A stretch of 64,000 nt of DNA, taken from positions 1-64,000 of the forward strand of contig JACRCW010000071.1 in NCBI GenBank assembly GCA_016218805.1, given 5' to 3'. Of the stretch, positions 23,683-32,091 are shown in pieces. The notes beneath the pieces were generated by a model. The model was not told the origin of the DNA and ran no database searches. It saw only the letters and a program-made list of their open reading frames with translations. The translations under genes and the position numbers were made by a program. Each line of letters starts with the position of its first letter. Within the stretch, counting starts at the first letter, position 1. The DNA is from Deltaproteobacteria bacterium. GTDB taxonomy: Bacteria; Myxococcota; JACRCW01.

Positions 23683-25094
23683 TCCTGCCCGGGCTGCTCC
23701 TGCTGGTGGCGGCGCAGGACGGCGGCCCCGCGCCGCTGCCCGGCCCCAGCCCGGACGAGGTGGACGCGGTGCTGCGCGCGCTGGAGCCGCAGTCCGCCGC
23801 GGTGGCCGCCGCCCCCGCGCCCGAGTTGGAAGTGCCGCACGCGGACCTGCCGCCGCGCTGGTGGGAGATGGTGGAGCCGGTGCTGGCCCTGCGGTTGCGC
23901 CCGGTGGTGCGGCTGGGCCACCCCACAAGCCAACGCCGCCCGGAGGGCGCCCTGGACCTGCGCGGCTGGGTGGGCGCCACGCTGCACCCGGTGCCGGGGC
24001 TGTCAGCGCGGCTGGTGCTGGCGGTGCATCCGTCCTTCCCGGCGTTGGAGGCGCCCGGGCCGGATGCGCTGTTGGATGGCTGGGTGGAGTGGGCGTACCC
24101 GGCGCTGGGTGGCACGGTGGCGCTGCGGGCGGGGCGGCAGGAGATAGCGCTCACGGAGCTGACGTGGGCGCGGCAGGACTGGCTGCAGCGGCCGCCGCGT
24201 TTTGACGGCGCCACCGCGCGGCTCACAGTGGGGCGCGCGTTCCTGGTGGCGGTGCTGGCCGCGGAGGCGCTGTGGACGCTGCCGGTGGCGGGCGAGCCGC
24301 CGGACGTGAACGTGGTGGCGGCGCTGCAGAGCGGCTTTTCCGACGGGCCGGGGCGGCTGCTGGAGCTGCACGCGGTCCTGCGCGCCCCGCGCGTGGCGGC
24401 GCACGGGGACCGCACGGAGGGCCTGGCCACCCCGGCGCGCCTGTTTGCGGGCGGCAACGCGGAGTGGACCTGGATGGGCCTGCACGGCCGCGCGGCGTTG
24501 GACGTGGAGCAGGAGCAGTTTGAACGGCCCAGCGTGTTCGCCCCGCCGGTGGTGTTCCACGCGGAGGGGGGATACGCGCCGCACTTCCCATGGGCGTTTG
24601 GTGCGTACGCGTCCGCCGGGGCGCGCGGCGGGCTGGGCCAGCCCATGAGCTGGCTGCCGGGCGCGGCGGGAGGCTGGAGCGGGTTTGACGGCGTGGCGGC
24701 GCAGGACGCGGTGCCGCTGTACGGCACGGTGCACGGCGCCTACGGCGAGATGGACCTGGCGCGCTCCACCAACGCGTATGCCCTGTTTGCCCGCGCCGGC
24801 CTGGTGCGGGACCGCCTGCAGGATCTCAGCTTCACGCTGTGGCGCCTGGCGCAGTGGGACGCGCGCGGGGCCTGGTACCCCGCGGCCGGGGACTCCCCGT
24901 TGTTGGCGCCCGGGGAGGGCCGGCCCACGCCGCTGATTGGCTGGGAGGCGGACCTGTCCGCCCGCGCGCAGCTCACAGATCACCTGGTGCTGTCCGGCGC
25001 GGTGGGCCTGTTGTACGCAGGGTCCCGCGCGCGGGATGCGCAATTCACGTCATTTGCGCAGACGGCGTGGGGATCGCTGGAATTCCGGTTGTAG
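23679..25094 (+). CDS. Outer-membrane beta-barrel, alginate-export-like
   Basis: The 471-aa protein has a short signal peptide (MILPGLLLLVAAQ), a Pro/Ala-rich linker, then alternating amphipathic strands to a C-terminal aromatic-rich strand (AWGSLEFRL). The block LRAGRQEIALTELTW followed by RPPRFDGATARLTVG matches the pattern of alginate-export (AlgE-like) and related porins, where GRQ and FDG are conserved. That suggests a solute- or polymer-conducting barrel, without proof that alginate is the cargo. The start overlaps the GT9 stop (ATGA). The stop is 6 bp from the convergent DUF4388 gene. Confidence 0.72.
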   Translation: MILPGLLLLVAAQDGGPAPLPGPSPDEVDAVLRALEPQSAAVAAAPAPELEVPHADLPPRWWEMVEPVLALRLRPVVRLGHPTSQRRPEGALDLRGWVGATLHPVPGLSARLVLAVHPSFPALEAPGPDALLDGWVEWAYPALGGTVALRAGRQEIALTELTWARQDWLQRPPRFDGATARLTVGRAFLVAVLAAEALWTLPVAGEPPDVNVVAALQSGFSDGPGRLLELHAVLRAPRVAAHGDRTEGLATPARLFAGGNAEWTWMGLHGRAALDVEQEQFERPSVFAPPVVFHAEGGYAPHFPWAFGAYASAGARGGLGQPMSWLPGAAGGWSGFDGVAAQDAVPLYGTVHGAYGEMDLARSTNAYALFARAGLVRDRLQDLSFTLWRLAQWDARGAWYPAAGDSPLLAPGEGRPTPLIGWEADLSARAQLTDHLVLSGAVGLLYAGSRARDAQFTSFAQTAWGSLEFRL

Positions 25095-25100
25095 CGGCGC

Positions 25101-25955
25101 TCAGGCACCACCCGCGTCGGCGGGCTCGTCGTCCAGCACCACTTCGGTGTCGCTTTCGGAGATCTCCTGCTCCTCCAGCACCACCTCCAGGTAGCCGTCC
25201 GCCACCATGCGGGCCAGCAGGCGGCATGAATCAAACTCCCCCAGGTGCCCCAGGTCCACCACGCGCTGCACCGTGGTCCCCTTGCCCACCAGGGAGAACA
25301 ACAGCTTCTCCTCCTCGCTGGGACCGGTGGGCGGCGGCGGCTCACCGTCATCACCCAGGTCAAACAGGCTCTCACCGGTGTCCACCGGCGCCGGCCGGCT
25401 GGGCGCCTGGGAAATGTCCCGCTTCACGCGCAGCGTGTGCCCGTTGGACGGGATCACCCGCCGGATATCCGGCCATTCGCCCGTGCGCCGCACGCCCTCC
25501 ATCAGCGCAATCTCCCACTTCATGCCCGGGCGCAGCTCCGCCGCCATGGTCGTGGTGGCGCCCACCACGAACTCATAGGTGCCGCTGGCCAGCGAAAACG
25601 CGTTGAACAGCGTCTCCCGCGTCTGCAGCCGGATGAAATCCGCCAGCACCGGCTGCGGCACGAACCGCCCCTCCAGCAACACCGCGCCAATCTTCTTGCC
25701 CGTCCGCTGCTGCATGTTCAGCGCGTCCAGCAGCGCGGCACGCGTGATGAGCCCCGCGCGCACCAGCATCTCGCCCAGGCGGTGCTTCACGTCCCGCTGC
25801 TTGTCCTCCACGCGGATGAGCAGCCCGTTGTGCATCCAGATGTCCACCGCCCGCGGGGGCGCACGCAGCCGCAGCAGACCGGACTTGTTCTGCCGCCCCA
25901 AGAGCTGGATGACGTCCGCGCAGCCGTCCTTCTCCAGGATCCCCTTGAGCGCCAC
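25101..25955 (-). CDS. DUF4388 (PATAN-like) domain protein
   Basis: The 284-aa protein begins with a DUF4388 domain, LEKDGCADVIQLLGRQNKSG through VDIWMHNGLLIRVEDKQRD. A second module follows with LGEMLVRAGLITRAALLDAL, like the MshEN/T2SSE-N helix-loop that in some proteins binds c-di-GMP, and RETLFNAFSLASGTYEF. The C-terminus is acidic. DUF4388 proteins are plentiful in Myxococcota, often in signalling and gliding contexts. The GTG at 25955 is chosen because GGAGGAGGG lies just upstream; a GTG at 25982 would add nine residues. Divergent from another DUF4388 gene. Confidence 0.8.
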   Translation of the reverse strand: MALKGILEKDGCADVIQLLGRQNKSGLLRLRAPPRAVDIWMHNGLLIRVEDKQRDVKHRLGEMLVRAGLITRAALLDALNMQQRTGKKIGAVLLEGRFVPQPVLADFIRLQTRETLFNAFSLASGTYEFVVGATTTMAAELRPGMKWEIALMEGVRRTGEWPDIRRVIPSNGHTLRVKRDISQAPSRPAPVDTGESLFDLGDDGEPPPPTGPSEEEKLLFSLVGKGTTVQRVVDLGHLGEFDSCRLLARMVADGYLEVVLEEQEISESDTEVVLDDEPADAGGA

Positions 25956-26058
25956 GCGACTGCCGCCCTCCTCCGCGTCCACGGTGGGACTCGGCGTGCG
26001 GATGCTACCCGCATGTCCCGACCCGCGTCAGCCCGCCGTGTGTCCCGCATCACCTCCG

Positions 26059-26088
26059 TTGACGGATTGTCGGCCATTATCCTACATG
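26059..26088 (+). promoter_or_regulatory. Sigma-70-type promoter for the second DUF4388 gene
   Basis: TTGACG (26059-26064), then 18 bp, then TACATG (26083-26088). The gene start at 26121 would have a leader of about 25-30 nt containing GGGGAG, consistent with the chosen ATG and arguing against the ATG at 26013, which lies upstream of the promoter. Confidence 0.45.
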
Positions 26089-26120
26089 GCCGGCAGGCGG
26101 CGGTGAGCCGGGGAGCGGTG

Positions 26121-27056
26121 ATGGCCAAGTCCACGCAGTTGCGAGCGATGGTCGGGTTGGAGCCGCAGATCCTCACGGTGCAGACGGGGAGCCGGTCCTT
26201 TGCGGGGCGGGTGTTGGCGCCGCCGGCGCAGGTCCGCAGCGGGGACGAGGTCCACCTGCGCGTGAAGATTGGCGCCGGAGAGGACTGGGCGGACGTGCTG
26301 ACGCGGGTCCGCCGGGTGGGTGGGGTGGCGCCCAGCGTGCCGTGGGGCGCGGGCCTGGCGCTGGACCTGGAGATTGTCCGGACCGCGCGGGGCTGCGAGG
26401 CGCTGTTTGAGACCGGGCAGGCGCTGGTGGGGAACGATTCCGTAGCCGTGGAGGAGAGTGATCCCGGGGAGATGGTGGGGTCACTCAAGCACATGCCGCT
26501 GGCGGATCTGCTGCAGACCATGGAGCTGATGCAGAAGACGGCGCGCGTGGAGGTCACGGACCTGGAGGGTGCTTCCGGCGTGGTGCACGTGGAGCGCGGC
26601 GCCGTGGTGGATGCGCAGATGCATGAGCTGGGTGCCATGGAAGCTTTCACGGCCATGGTCGGCCTGGCGCGCGGGCGGTTCCAGGTGCGGTTTGGGTGCC
26701 CGGCGCCGCGGCGGAGCCTGGAGCAGCCCACCAGCTTCCTGCTGCTGGAGGCCATGCGGAAGCTGGACGAGGACGCGCGCGAACCCACCCCCACCGTCCC
26801 CGGCCGCCGCGCACCGGCCCCCGTGGAGATGGCGGATTCCGTGCCGGCGCCGTGGCCGGACCCCGCGGCGCCCGCCCCCGTTCCGGTCTCCCCCTCTGCG
26901 CCCTTTGGCCGGTTCTTTGCCGAGGCGGGCCGCATCATCACCCTGCGCAGCGTGCGCGCCGCGGCGCAGCTCCCGCCCGACGACGACGCCATCCGGTCCG
27001 TCCCGCCGCGCAACCCGTTCCACGGCCACAGCAACAACTCCACCCCGCCGGCGTGA
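26121..27056 (+). CDS. DUF4388 protein with PilZ-like N-terminal region
   Basis: The 311-aa product has two parts. Residues about 10-110 run through strands such as GRVLAPPAQVRSGDEVHLRVKIG and VLTRVRRVGGVAP to GAGLALDLEIV, reminiscent of PilZ or similar beta-barrels, though the RxxxR c-di-GMP motif is not clear. Residues about 118-200 form a DUF4388 domain (GSLKHMPLADLLQTMELMQKT to LARGRFQVRFG). A disordered Pro-rich tail follows. Together with the divergent DUF4388 gene it may form one signalling unit. The ATG at 26121 is supported by GGGGAG and a promoter upstream. Confidence 0.75.
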   Translation: MAKSTQLRAMVGLEPQILTVQTGSRSFAGRVLAPPAQVRSGDEVHLRVKIGAGEDWADVLTRVRRVGGVAPSVPWGAGLALDLEIVRTARGCEALFETGQALVGNDSVAVEESDPGEMVGSLKHMPLADLLQTMELMQKTARVEVTDLEGASGVVHVERGAVVDAQMHELGAMEAFTAMVGLARGRFQVRFGCPAPRRSLEQPTSFLLLEAMRKLDEDAREPTPTVPGRRAPAPVEMADSVPAPWPDPAAPAPVPVSPSAPFGRFFAEAGRIITLRSVRAAAQLPPDDDAIRSVPPRNPFHGHSNNSTPPA

Positions 27057-27137
27057 CGCCACCGGGGGAGCCTGGGCGCTCGCGCGCGGGGCCCCTTGTG
27101 TGGGAGAAACCGCCTCCCGGCGACGGAGGTTAAGACC

Positions 27138-28823
27138 ATGAAGCGCGTGGCGTGGGCATGGGTGGCGGTCTGCCTGGTGGTCTTCCCCGGGATGGCCCGG
27201 GCCGCCGGCTACTGGGTCAGCGAGATTGGCCCCAAGGCCATTGGCCGCGGCGGGGCGTTTGTGGCCTCCCCGGATGACCCCACGGCGATGTGGCTCAACC
27301 CCGCGGGCCTCTCCCTGGTGCCCGGCGCGCAGATCTACGTGGACACCTCGCTGGTGCGGCTCAACCAGCAGTTCACGCGTTCCTGCACGCCCAGCTGCGC
27401 GCCCAATCCCTACACCGTGGATTATGACGGCAACACGCTCACCGTGCCCAAGCACCCGCTGATTGTGGACGGAGAGTCGGTCATTGACCCGTACGGGCCC
27501 AATGGTGGCTTCGCAGACGGTGACCGCAGCGGTCTGCTCCTGGGCAACAAGGGCGAAGGAAGCGTGGGCACCGCGGTCAACGGGCGGGCCGGCCCCATGC
27601 AGGGCCGCTTTGGGCGGTGGGTCCCCTTCCTCTCCATGAGCTTCAACGGTGAACTGCTGGGCGTTCCGGGGCTGGGGCTGGGCGCCGCGGTGTACGGCCC
27701 CAACACGGGCGGCGTGCAGTACGCGGATGACGGCGTGCAGCGGTACAGCGTCATCACCAGCGAGCCGTTTGAGATGTTCACCGAGCTGGCCGTGGCCTAC
27801 CGGTTCAACCGCTACATCGGCCTGGGCGTGGGGCTGGCACTGGACCGCCTGGGCACGCACCAACGCGTGGCGCTGTCCACGGACAAGCGCGGCACGGAGG
27901 CCAGGGAGAAGGACGTCATCGTGGACTTTGCCGCGTATGAGAACTTCATCCCGACGATGATGGTGGGCTTCACGTCCAACCCGGTGGCGGGGCTCCACGT
28001 GGGCGGGAGTTTCCTCACCCCACGCAAGGCGCGCGCCACCGGGCCGCTGAAGGTGACGCCCAACAGCAATCTCAACGACCCCAACGACCCCGACAGCCTG
28101 GGGCTTACGTTTGACGACAGCCACGCGCGCGCCGTGGGGTACTTCGGTTCACCGGCCGCCGCGCGCCTGGGTGCGCGCTACGATTTTGCGCCGTGGTTTG
28201 ATTTTGAGGTGGCGGTGGTCCGCGAGTTCTGGTCCCAGATGCGGTACGTGCGCCTGGACATTGAGGGACTGGACGCCCGCACCACGCTGCAGCCCGACAA
28301 GCCGCTGGCCCTGCCCCCAACGCTGCAGCCCAAGGAGTGGCGTGACACGTGGAGCCTGCGCGCCGGCGGTGACTTCAACGTGTGGCCGGGCGTGGCCACG
28401 GTGCGCGCGGGGACGTTTGTGGAGGAGAGCGCCATCCCGGACCGGACTTACGACGTCACGGTGGCGGACGGGCGCAAGCTGGGTGTGTCCACGGGGTTCA
28501 CGGTCGGGTACTTCGGGTTGCGGTTGGTGGGCGCCTGGCAGCACGTCTTCATTGAGGCCCGCGAGATCACCGACTCGCGGGTGGTCTCACAGAATCCGGT
28601 GGGGGTGGTCCAGAACATGGGCGGCAACACCGTGGTGGCGCTGGGCCGCTACTACCAGTCCCATGACGTGGGCTCCGTGGGCGTGGTGCTGGACGTGGGC
28701 GAGATGGCCCTGCGCCTGAAGGGCGTGGTGTCCGGAGACCGCGGCTGGTGGCGCCCGGAGGGTCCGCGCTCGCGCACCGTGCTGGATGCGGGCAGCTACC
28801 TGCAGCGCTCCTCCAACTTCTGA
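27138..28823 (+). CDS. OmpP1/FadL family outer-membrane channel
   Basis: The 561-aa protein starts with signal peptide MKRVAWAWVAVCLVVFPGMARA, cleaved before AGYWVSEIGPKAIGRGGAF. The GRGGAFVASPDDPTAMWLNPAGL block is the FadL hallmark, the N-terminal plug with NPA. The rest is a 14-strand-type barrel. FadL proteins pass long-chain fatty acids or other hydrophobic molecules across the outer membrane. It is larger than E. coli FadL (about 446 aa), with loops around residues 80-160 and 290-330. The ribosome site GGAGGT lies 8 nt from the ATG. The last 28 bp overlap the 3' end of the convergent phosphatase gene. Confidence 0.9.
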   Translation: MKRVAWAWVAVCLVVFPGMARAAGYWVSEIGPKAIGRGGAFVASPDDPTAMWLNPAGLSLVPGAQIYVDTSLVRLNQQFTRSCTPSCAPNPYTVDYDGNTLTVPKHPLIVDGESVIDPYGPNGGFADGDRSGLLLGNKGEGSVGTAVNGRAGPMQGRFGRWVPFLSMSFNGELLGVPGLGLGAAVYGPNTGGVQYADDGVQRYSVITSEPFEMFTELAVAYRFNRYIGLGVGLALDRLGTHQRVALSTDKRGTEAREKDVIVDFAAYENFIPTMMVGFTSNPVAGLHVGGSFLTPRKARATGPLKVTPNSNLNDPNDPDSLGLTFDDSHARAVGYFGSPAAARLGARYDFAPWFDFEVAVVREFWSQMRYVRLDIEGLDARTTLQPDKPLALPPTLQPKEWRDTWSLRAGGDFNVWPGVATVRAGTFVEESAIPDRTYDVTVADGRKLGVSTGFTVGYFGLRLVGAWQHVFIEAREITDSRVVSQNPVGVVQNMGGNTVVALGRYYQSHDVGSVGVVLDVGEMALRLKGVVSGDRGWWRPEGPRSRTVLDAGSYLQRSSNF

Positions 28824-31192
28824 GCGGACGCGCACCGCCGACGGCGCAGGGCCAGCAGCCCGGCCAGTCCCAGCAGCATCCACCCCGGCCGCGACGTCCC
28901 CGCCATGCACCCGCACCCCCGCGGCGGTGCATCACCCGTATTCCCGCCGGACACCGCGGACACCGCAGCGGACGTGCCGGCCGCGGCGGATGACGCCGTG
29001 CTGGACGACGCCAGGAGCGCGGAGGAGGGCGCGGGCAGGCTGGTGTTGGCCGCCGTGGAGGTGGCCGGCGCGGCGCTGGAGGACGCGCCCGCCGAGGATG
29101 ATGACGTGGGCGCGGCGCCAGCGTCCGGGAGGGGCGGCAGCGCGTCCACCGCCAGGTCCAGGCGCAGGTCAAACGACATGTCCGACGAGGTGCCGTTGGC
29201 CTGCTTCACCATGACCGCGATGACGTTGTCACCCTCCACGAACAGCGCGGGCGGAATGGCCACGTTCCACGTGGCGTTGTCCGCGCTGGTGGTGCCGCCG
29301 TAGGCCGCGTGTCCGGTGCCGTTGGTCATTCCCACCGAGTCCACCAACGTGCCGTTCACCCACAGCCCCATGGCGTCGTCATACGTGGCGGTGGCGTTGG
29401 CCGCGGTGACGCGGCGGCCCACGTGGAGCGTGCGGCGGAAGTAGACGCTGGGCTGGGCCGGGGTGGTGGCGGAGAAGCGCGTGGCCTCGTCCCCGTCACC
29501 GTAGCCCAGCTGCGCCGGGCCTTCCGCCCAGCTCCCGTCGTCATGGGCCGGGTCCTTCCAGGTGCTGCCGGGATCCGTGCCGTCCACGTGGTAGCGCCAC
29601 GGTGACCCGTGGGGGATGGCGGCCAGCGTGACGGCGCCGTCAGCGAGCGTGAAGCGCCCGTGGCTGACGTCCCGCACCGCGCTGTCCGTGGCGCTGCGCA
29701 CGCGCACGCGCCCCTGGCTGGTGGGCGTTCGCGGCAACGCCCAGTGCCAGCGGCCGGTGTTGAGGAGGTCCGTGACCAGCGGCCTCCAGGAGGCGCCGTC
29801 GTCATCAGACCAGTCCAGCGCAACCCGCGCGATGGTGCCCGCGGTGGACCAGCGGATGTCCGTCTCACCGCCGGCCAGCAGCGTCTCTCCGCCCACCGGG
29901 TGGGCCAGCACCAGCCCGTCACCCTTCACCAGCGCCACGCGGTCCGTGATGGCGCCGTCTTCGCGGATGTTGAACAGGACAACGTGGTTGCCGTCCACGT
30001 CCAGCACCGCGCTGCCCCAGCGCATCTCCGTGAACGCCATCAACGGGTGCACGGCCGACTGTCCCAGCCCCGCGCCGCCGTGGCCGGCCACGACGTGGAC
30101 GGTCCCGCTGCGCGCGGTAACGCCCGCCGGCTTCACGTACGGGCCCACGCCGTCCGGGCGGCCGTGCCGCGCATCCTTCAGGTGGCCGGCGGCCGTGGTG
30201 GGCGTGTCATACGCGCCGTCCACCAGCAGGGAGCGTTCATAGATGTGGCTGTGGCCGGTGAGGACCAGGTCCACGCCCGCGGCCTCCAGGATGGGGAGCG
30301 CGTTCTCCCGCATCTGGATGAGCTCCGTCTCCGTGTCCGAGTTGTGCGACCCCTTGGTGTAGGCCGGGTGGTGCCACATGGCGATGATCCACGGCTGCGT
30401 GGTGGCGGCGAGGTCCGACTGCAGCCACGTCAGCATGGCGCCCCCCGTGGTGCGCGGGCTTTCATAGGAATCCAGCACCACAAAGTGCACGTTGGCGTGG
30501 TCAAACGCGTAGTAGGCCTCCGTTCCCGACGGGAGCCCGCCGGCCTCGCCGGCGCGGGGGAGGACGTAGGCCTCGTAGTAGGGACCGGATTCGGTGGCGC
30601 TGTCCGACGTGTGGCCCTCATGGTTGCCCAGGGCGGTCCACAGCAGCGTGCGGCGCAGGATGCCCGCGTACGGGGCAAAGAAGCGCCCGGTGAACTGCGC
30701 CGTGGTGCCGTCGTTGTAGGCCATGTCACCCACGTGGAGGAACAGCTGTGGCAGGTCAGGCCCCAGGGCGGTGAGCATGGCGTCCCGCACGCGGTCCTGG
30801 TTGGCGTTGCCGGTGCCGGAGTCACCCAGGACCCAGGCGCGGAACGGGAGTGCCGTGCCGGTCACCGGCGGCGTGGTGAACACGTGCGTGTCGTCGGGTC
30901 CCTCCCACGCCTGCGCCGTGCTGCCCACGGAATAGAAGTAGCGCGTGTTGGGCGTCAGGCCGCCCAGGCGCACCGCGTGGCGCGCGGTCACCGCGCTGTC
31001 CGTGGCGGAGAGCGGCTGCGCCCCCACGGAGGTTCCCGCGGTGACGCGCCCGTCGGCGGCGGCCGCGGACTCCCAGACCACCACCACGGAGTCGGGCGTG
31101 GCGGACTGCAGGTAGGGCGGGCGCACCAGCTGCATGGGCACCAGGCTGCTCCACGTCATCACGGCGGCCACCGCAAGGGTCACACCCATCAT
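28796..31192 (-). CDS. Secreted purple-acid-phosphatase-like protein with MYXO-CTERM tail
   Basis: The 798-aa exported protein starts with a signal peptide, then a purple acid phosphatase N-terminal (fibronectin-like) domain (PYLQSATPDSVVVVWES). The metallophosphatase core follows: LGDSGTG, VGDMAYNDG, GNHEGH, MWHHPAYTKG, GHSHIYERS. Two beta-sandwich regions come next, then a Ser/Ala-rich linker and a C-terminal sorting tail RGCGCMAG, hydrophobic segment, RRRR. That MYXO-CTERM layout directs surface anchoring in myxobacteria. Unusually, 12 residues follow RRRR, encoded partly by DNA shared with FadL. The start overlaps the TPR stop (ATGA); a second ATG follows immediately and fits GGAGG spacing better. 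Confidence 0.9.
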   Translation of the reverse strand: MMGVTLAVAAVMTWSSLVPMQLVRPPYLQSATPDSVVVVWESAAAADGRVTAGTSVGAQPLSATDSAVTARHAVRLGGLTPNTRYFYSVGSTAQAWEGPDDTHVFTTPPVTGTALPFRAWVLGDSGTGNANQDRVRDAMLTALGPDLPQLFLHVGDMAYNDGTTAQFTGRFFAPYAGILRRTLLWTALGNHEGHTSDSATESGPYYEAYVLPRAGEAGGLPSGTEAYYAFDHANVHFVVLDSYESPRTTGGAMLTWLQSDLAATTQPWIIAMWHHPAYTKGSHNSDTETELIQMRENALPILEAAGVDLVLTGHSHIYERSLLVDGAYDTPTTAAGHLKDARHGRPDGVGPYVKPAGVTARSGTVHVVAGHGGAGLGQSAVHPLMAFTEMRWGSAVLDVDGNHVVLFNIREDGAITDRVALVKGDGLVLAHPVGGETLLAGGETDIRWSTAGTIARVALDWSDDDGASWRPLVTDLLNTGRWHWALPRTPTSQGRVRVRSATDSAVRDVSHGRFTLADGAVTLAAIPHGSPWRYHVDGTDPGSTWKDPAHDDGSWAEGPAQLGYGDGDEATRFSATTPAQPSVYFRRTLHVGRRVTAANATATYDDAMGLWVNGTLVDSVGMTNGTGHAAYGGTTSADNATWNVAIPPALFVEGDNVIAVMVKQANGTSSDMSFDLRLDLAVDALPPLPDAGAAPTSSSSAGASSSAAPATSTAANTSLPAPSSALLASSSTASSAAAGTSAAVSAVSGGNTGDAPPRGCGCMAGTSRPGWMLLGLAGLLALRRRRCASAQKLEERCR

Positions 31193-32091
31193 TCACCTCC
31201 CAGGTCCCGGGCCAGCTCCGCCACGCCGGGCAGCCGCGGTGCCGCCGTGCGTGCGCGTTCCAGCGCGGCGCGGGCTTCCGTGACGCGGCCGGCAGCGTGC
31301 AGCGCCCGTGCGTGCTGCAGTTGGTTCAACGCGGTGGGGCGCGCCGCGGCGGCACGGGACGCGTCGTCCACCGCCAGGGCCCGCTCCGCCTGGGCCTGGC
31401 GCGTTGCACCGCGCGCCGCCAGCACGTCCGCGCGGAGCAGGCGCCACTCCACCGGGTTGCGAGCGCGCTCCATGGGAAGGTCCAGGTGCGCCAGCGCTTC
31501 GTCAAAGCGGCCGGCGGCCACGTCAAGCCGCACGCACCGGGTCACCAGCACGGGGGCCGCGCCCGCCCGGCGCAGTGCGTTGTGGCAGGTGGCGGACGCG
31601 TCCTGGGGCCGCCCTGCCGCCTGCTGGAGACGGGACAGTTCCACGGCCGCGTCGACATCCGGTCCCCGCTCCAGGATCCGCGCCAGGTCCGCTTCCGCAC
31701 CCGCGTGGGCCTGCCGCGCCGCCAGGATTTGCGCCCGCGCGCGCAGCGCCTCGGTGGAAAGCGTCACGGCACGCGCCCACGCGGCCAGCGCGGCCCCGTG
31801 GTTTCCGGTGGCGGCTTCCAGCAGTCCCAGCTCATCCAGCGCGGCGGCTGCCGCAGGGTCATGCCCCAGCGCCAGCGCCAGGTCCGCGCGCGCCGGGTCC
31901 CACTGCGCGCTCAGACGCCGCGCCCGCGCGCGTTCCATCAGCAGCGGGACGTCCGCCGCCGTCCCCGTGAGCCGGTGGGACAGCGCGGTCACGCGCTCAG
32001 ACGTGGAAGGGTGCGCCGGGGCCGGCGCTGGCCGGTGCACCAGCAGGACCGCCAGGCAGGCACCCGCGGCCGCGCCGGGCCCTCGGGTCAC
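31189..32091 (-). CDS. TPR-like repeat protein, exported
   Basis: The 300-aa product has a hydrophobic N-terminus (GAAAGACLAVLLVHRPAPAPA) that may be a signal sequence. Residues about 45-295 are helix pairs with TPR spacing (AAAALDELGLLEAATGNHGAALAAWARAV, AVELSRLQQAAGRPQDASATCHNAL, ALHAAGRVTEARAALERA). It is a probable scaffold acting with the flanking secreted protease and phosphatase. The GTG start overlaps the subtilisin stop (GTGA) and the stop overlaps the phosphatase start (ATGA), so all three are coupled. Confidence 0.75.
   Translation of the reverse strand: MTRGPGAAAGACLAVLLVHRPAPAPAHPSTSERVTALSHRLTGTAADVPLLMERARARRLSAQWDPARADLALALGHDPAAAAALDELGLLEAATGNHGAALAAWARAVTLSTEALRARAQILAARQAHAGAEADLARILERGPDVDAAVELSRLQQAAGRPQDASATCHNALRRAGAAPVLVTRCVRLDVAAGRFDEALAHLDLPMERARNPVEWRLLRADVLAARGATRQAQAERALAVDDASRAAAARPTALNQLQHARALHAAGRVTEARAALERARTAAPRLPGVAELARDLGGE

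Noticed and set aside
26013..26120. Earlier ATG (26013) for the second DUF4388 gene
   Set aside because: It lies upstream of the TTGACG/TACATG promoter and lacks a ribosome site, and the extra residues look unstructured.
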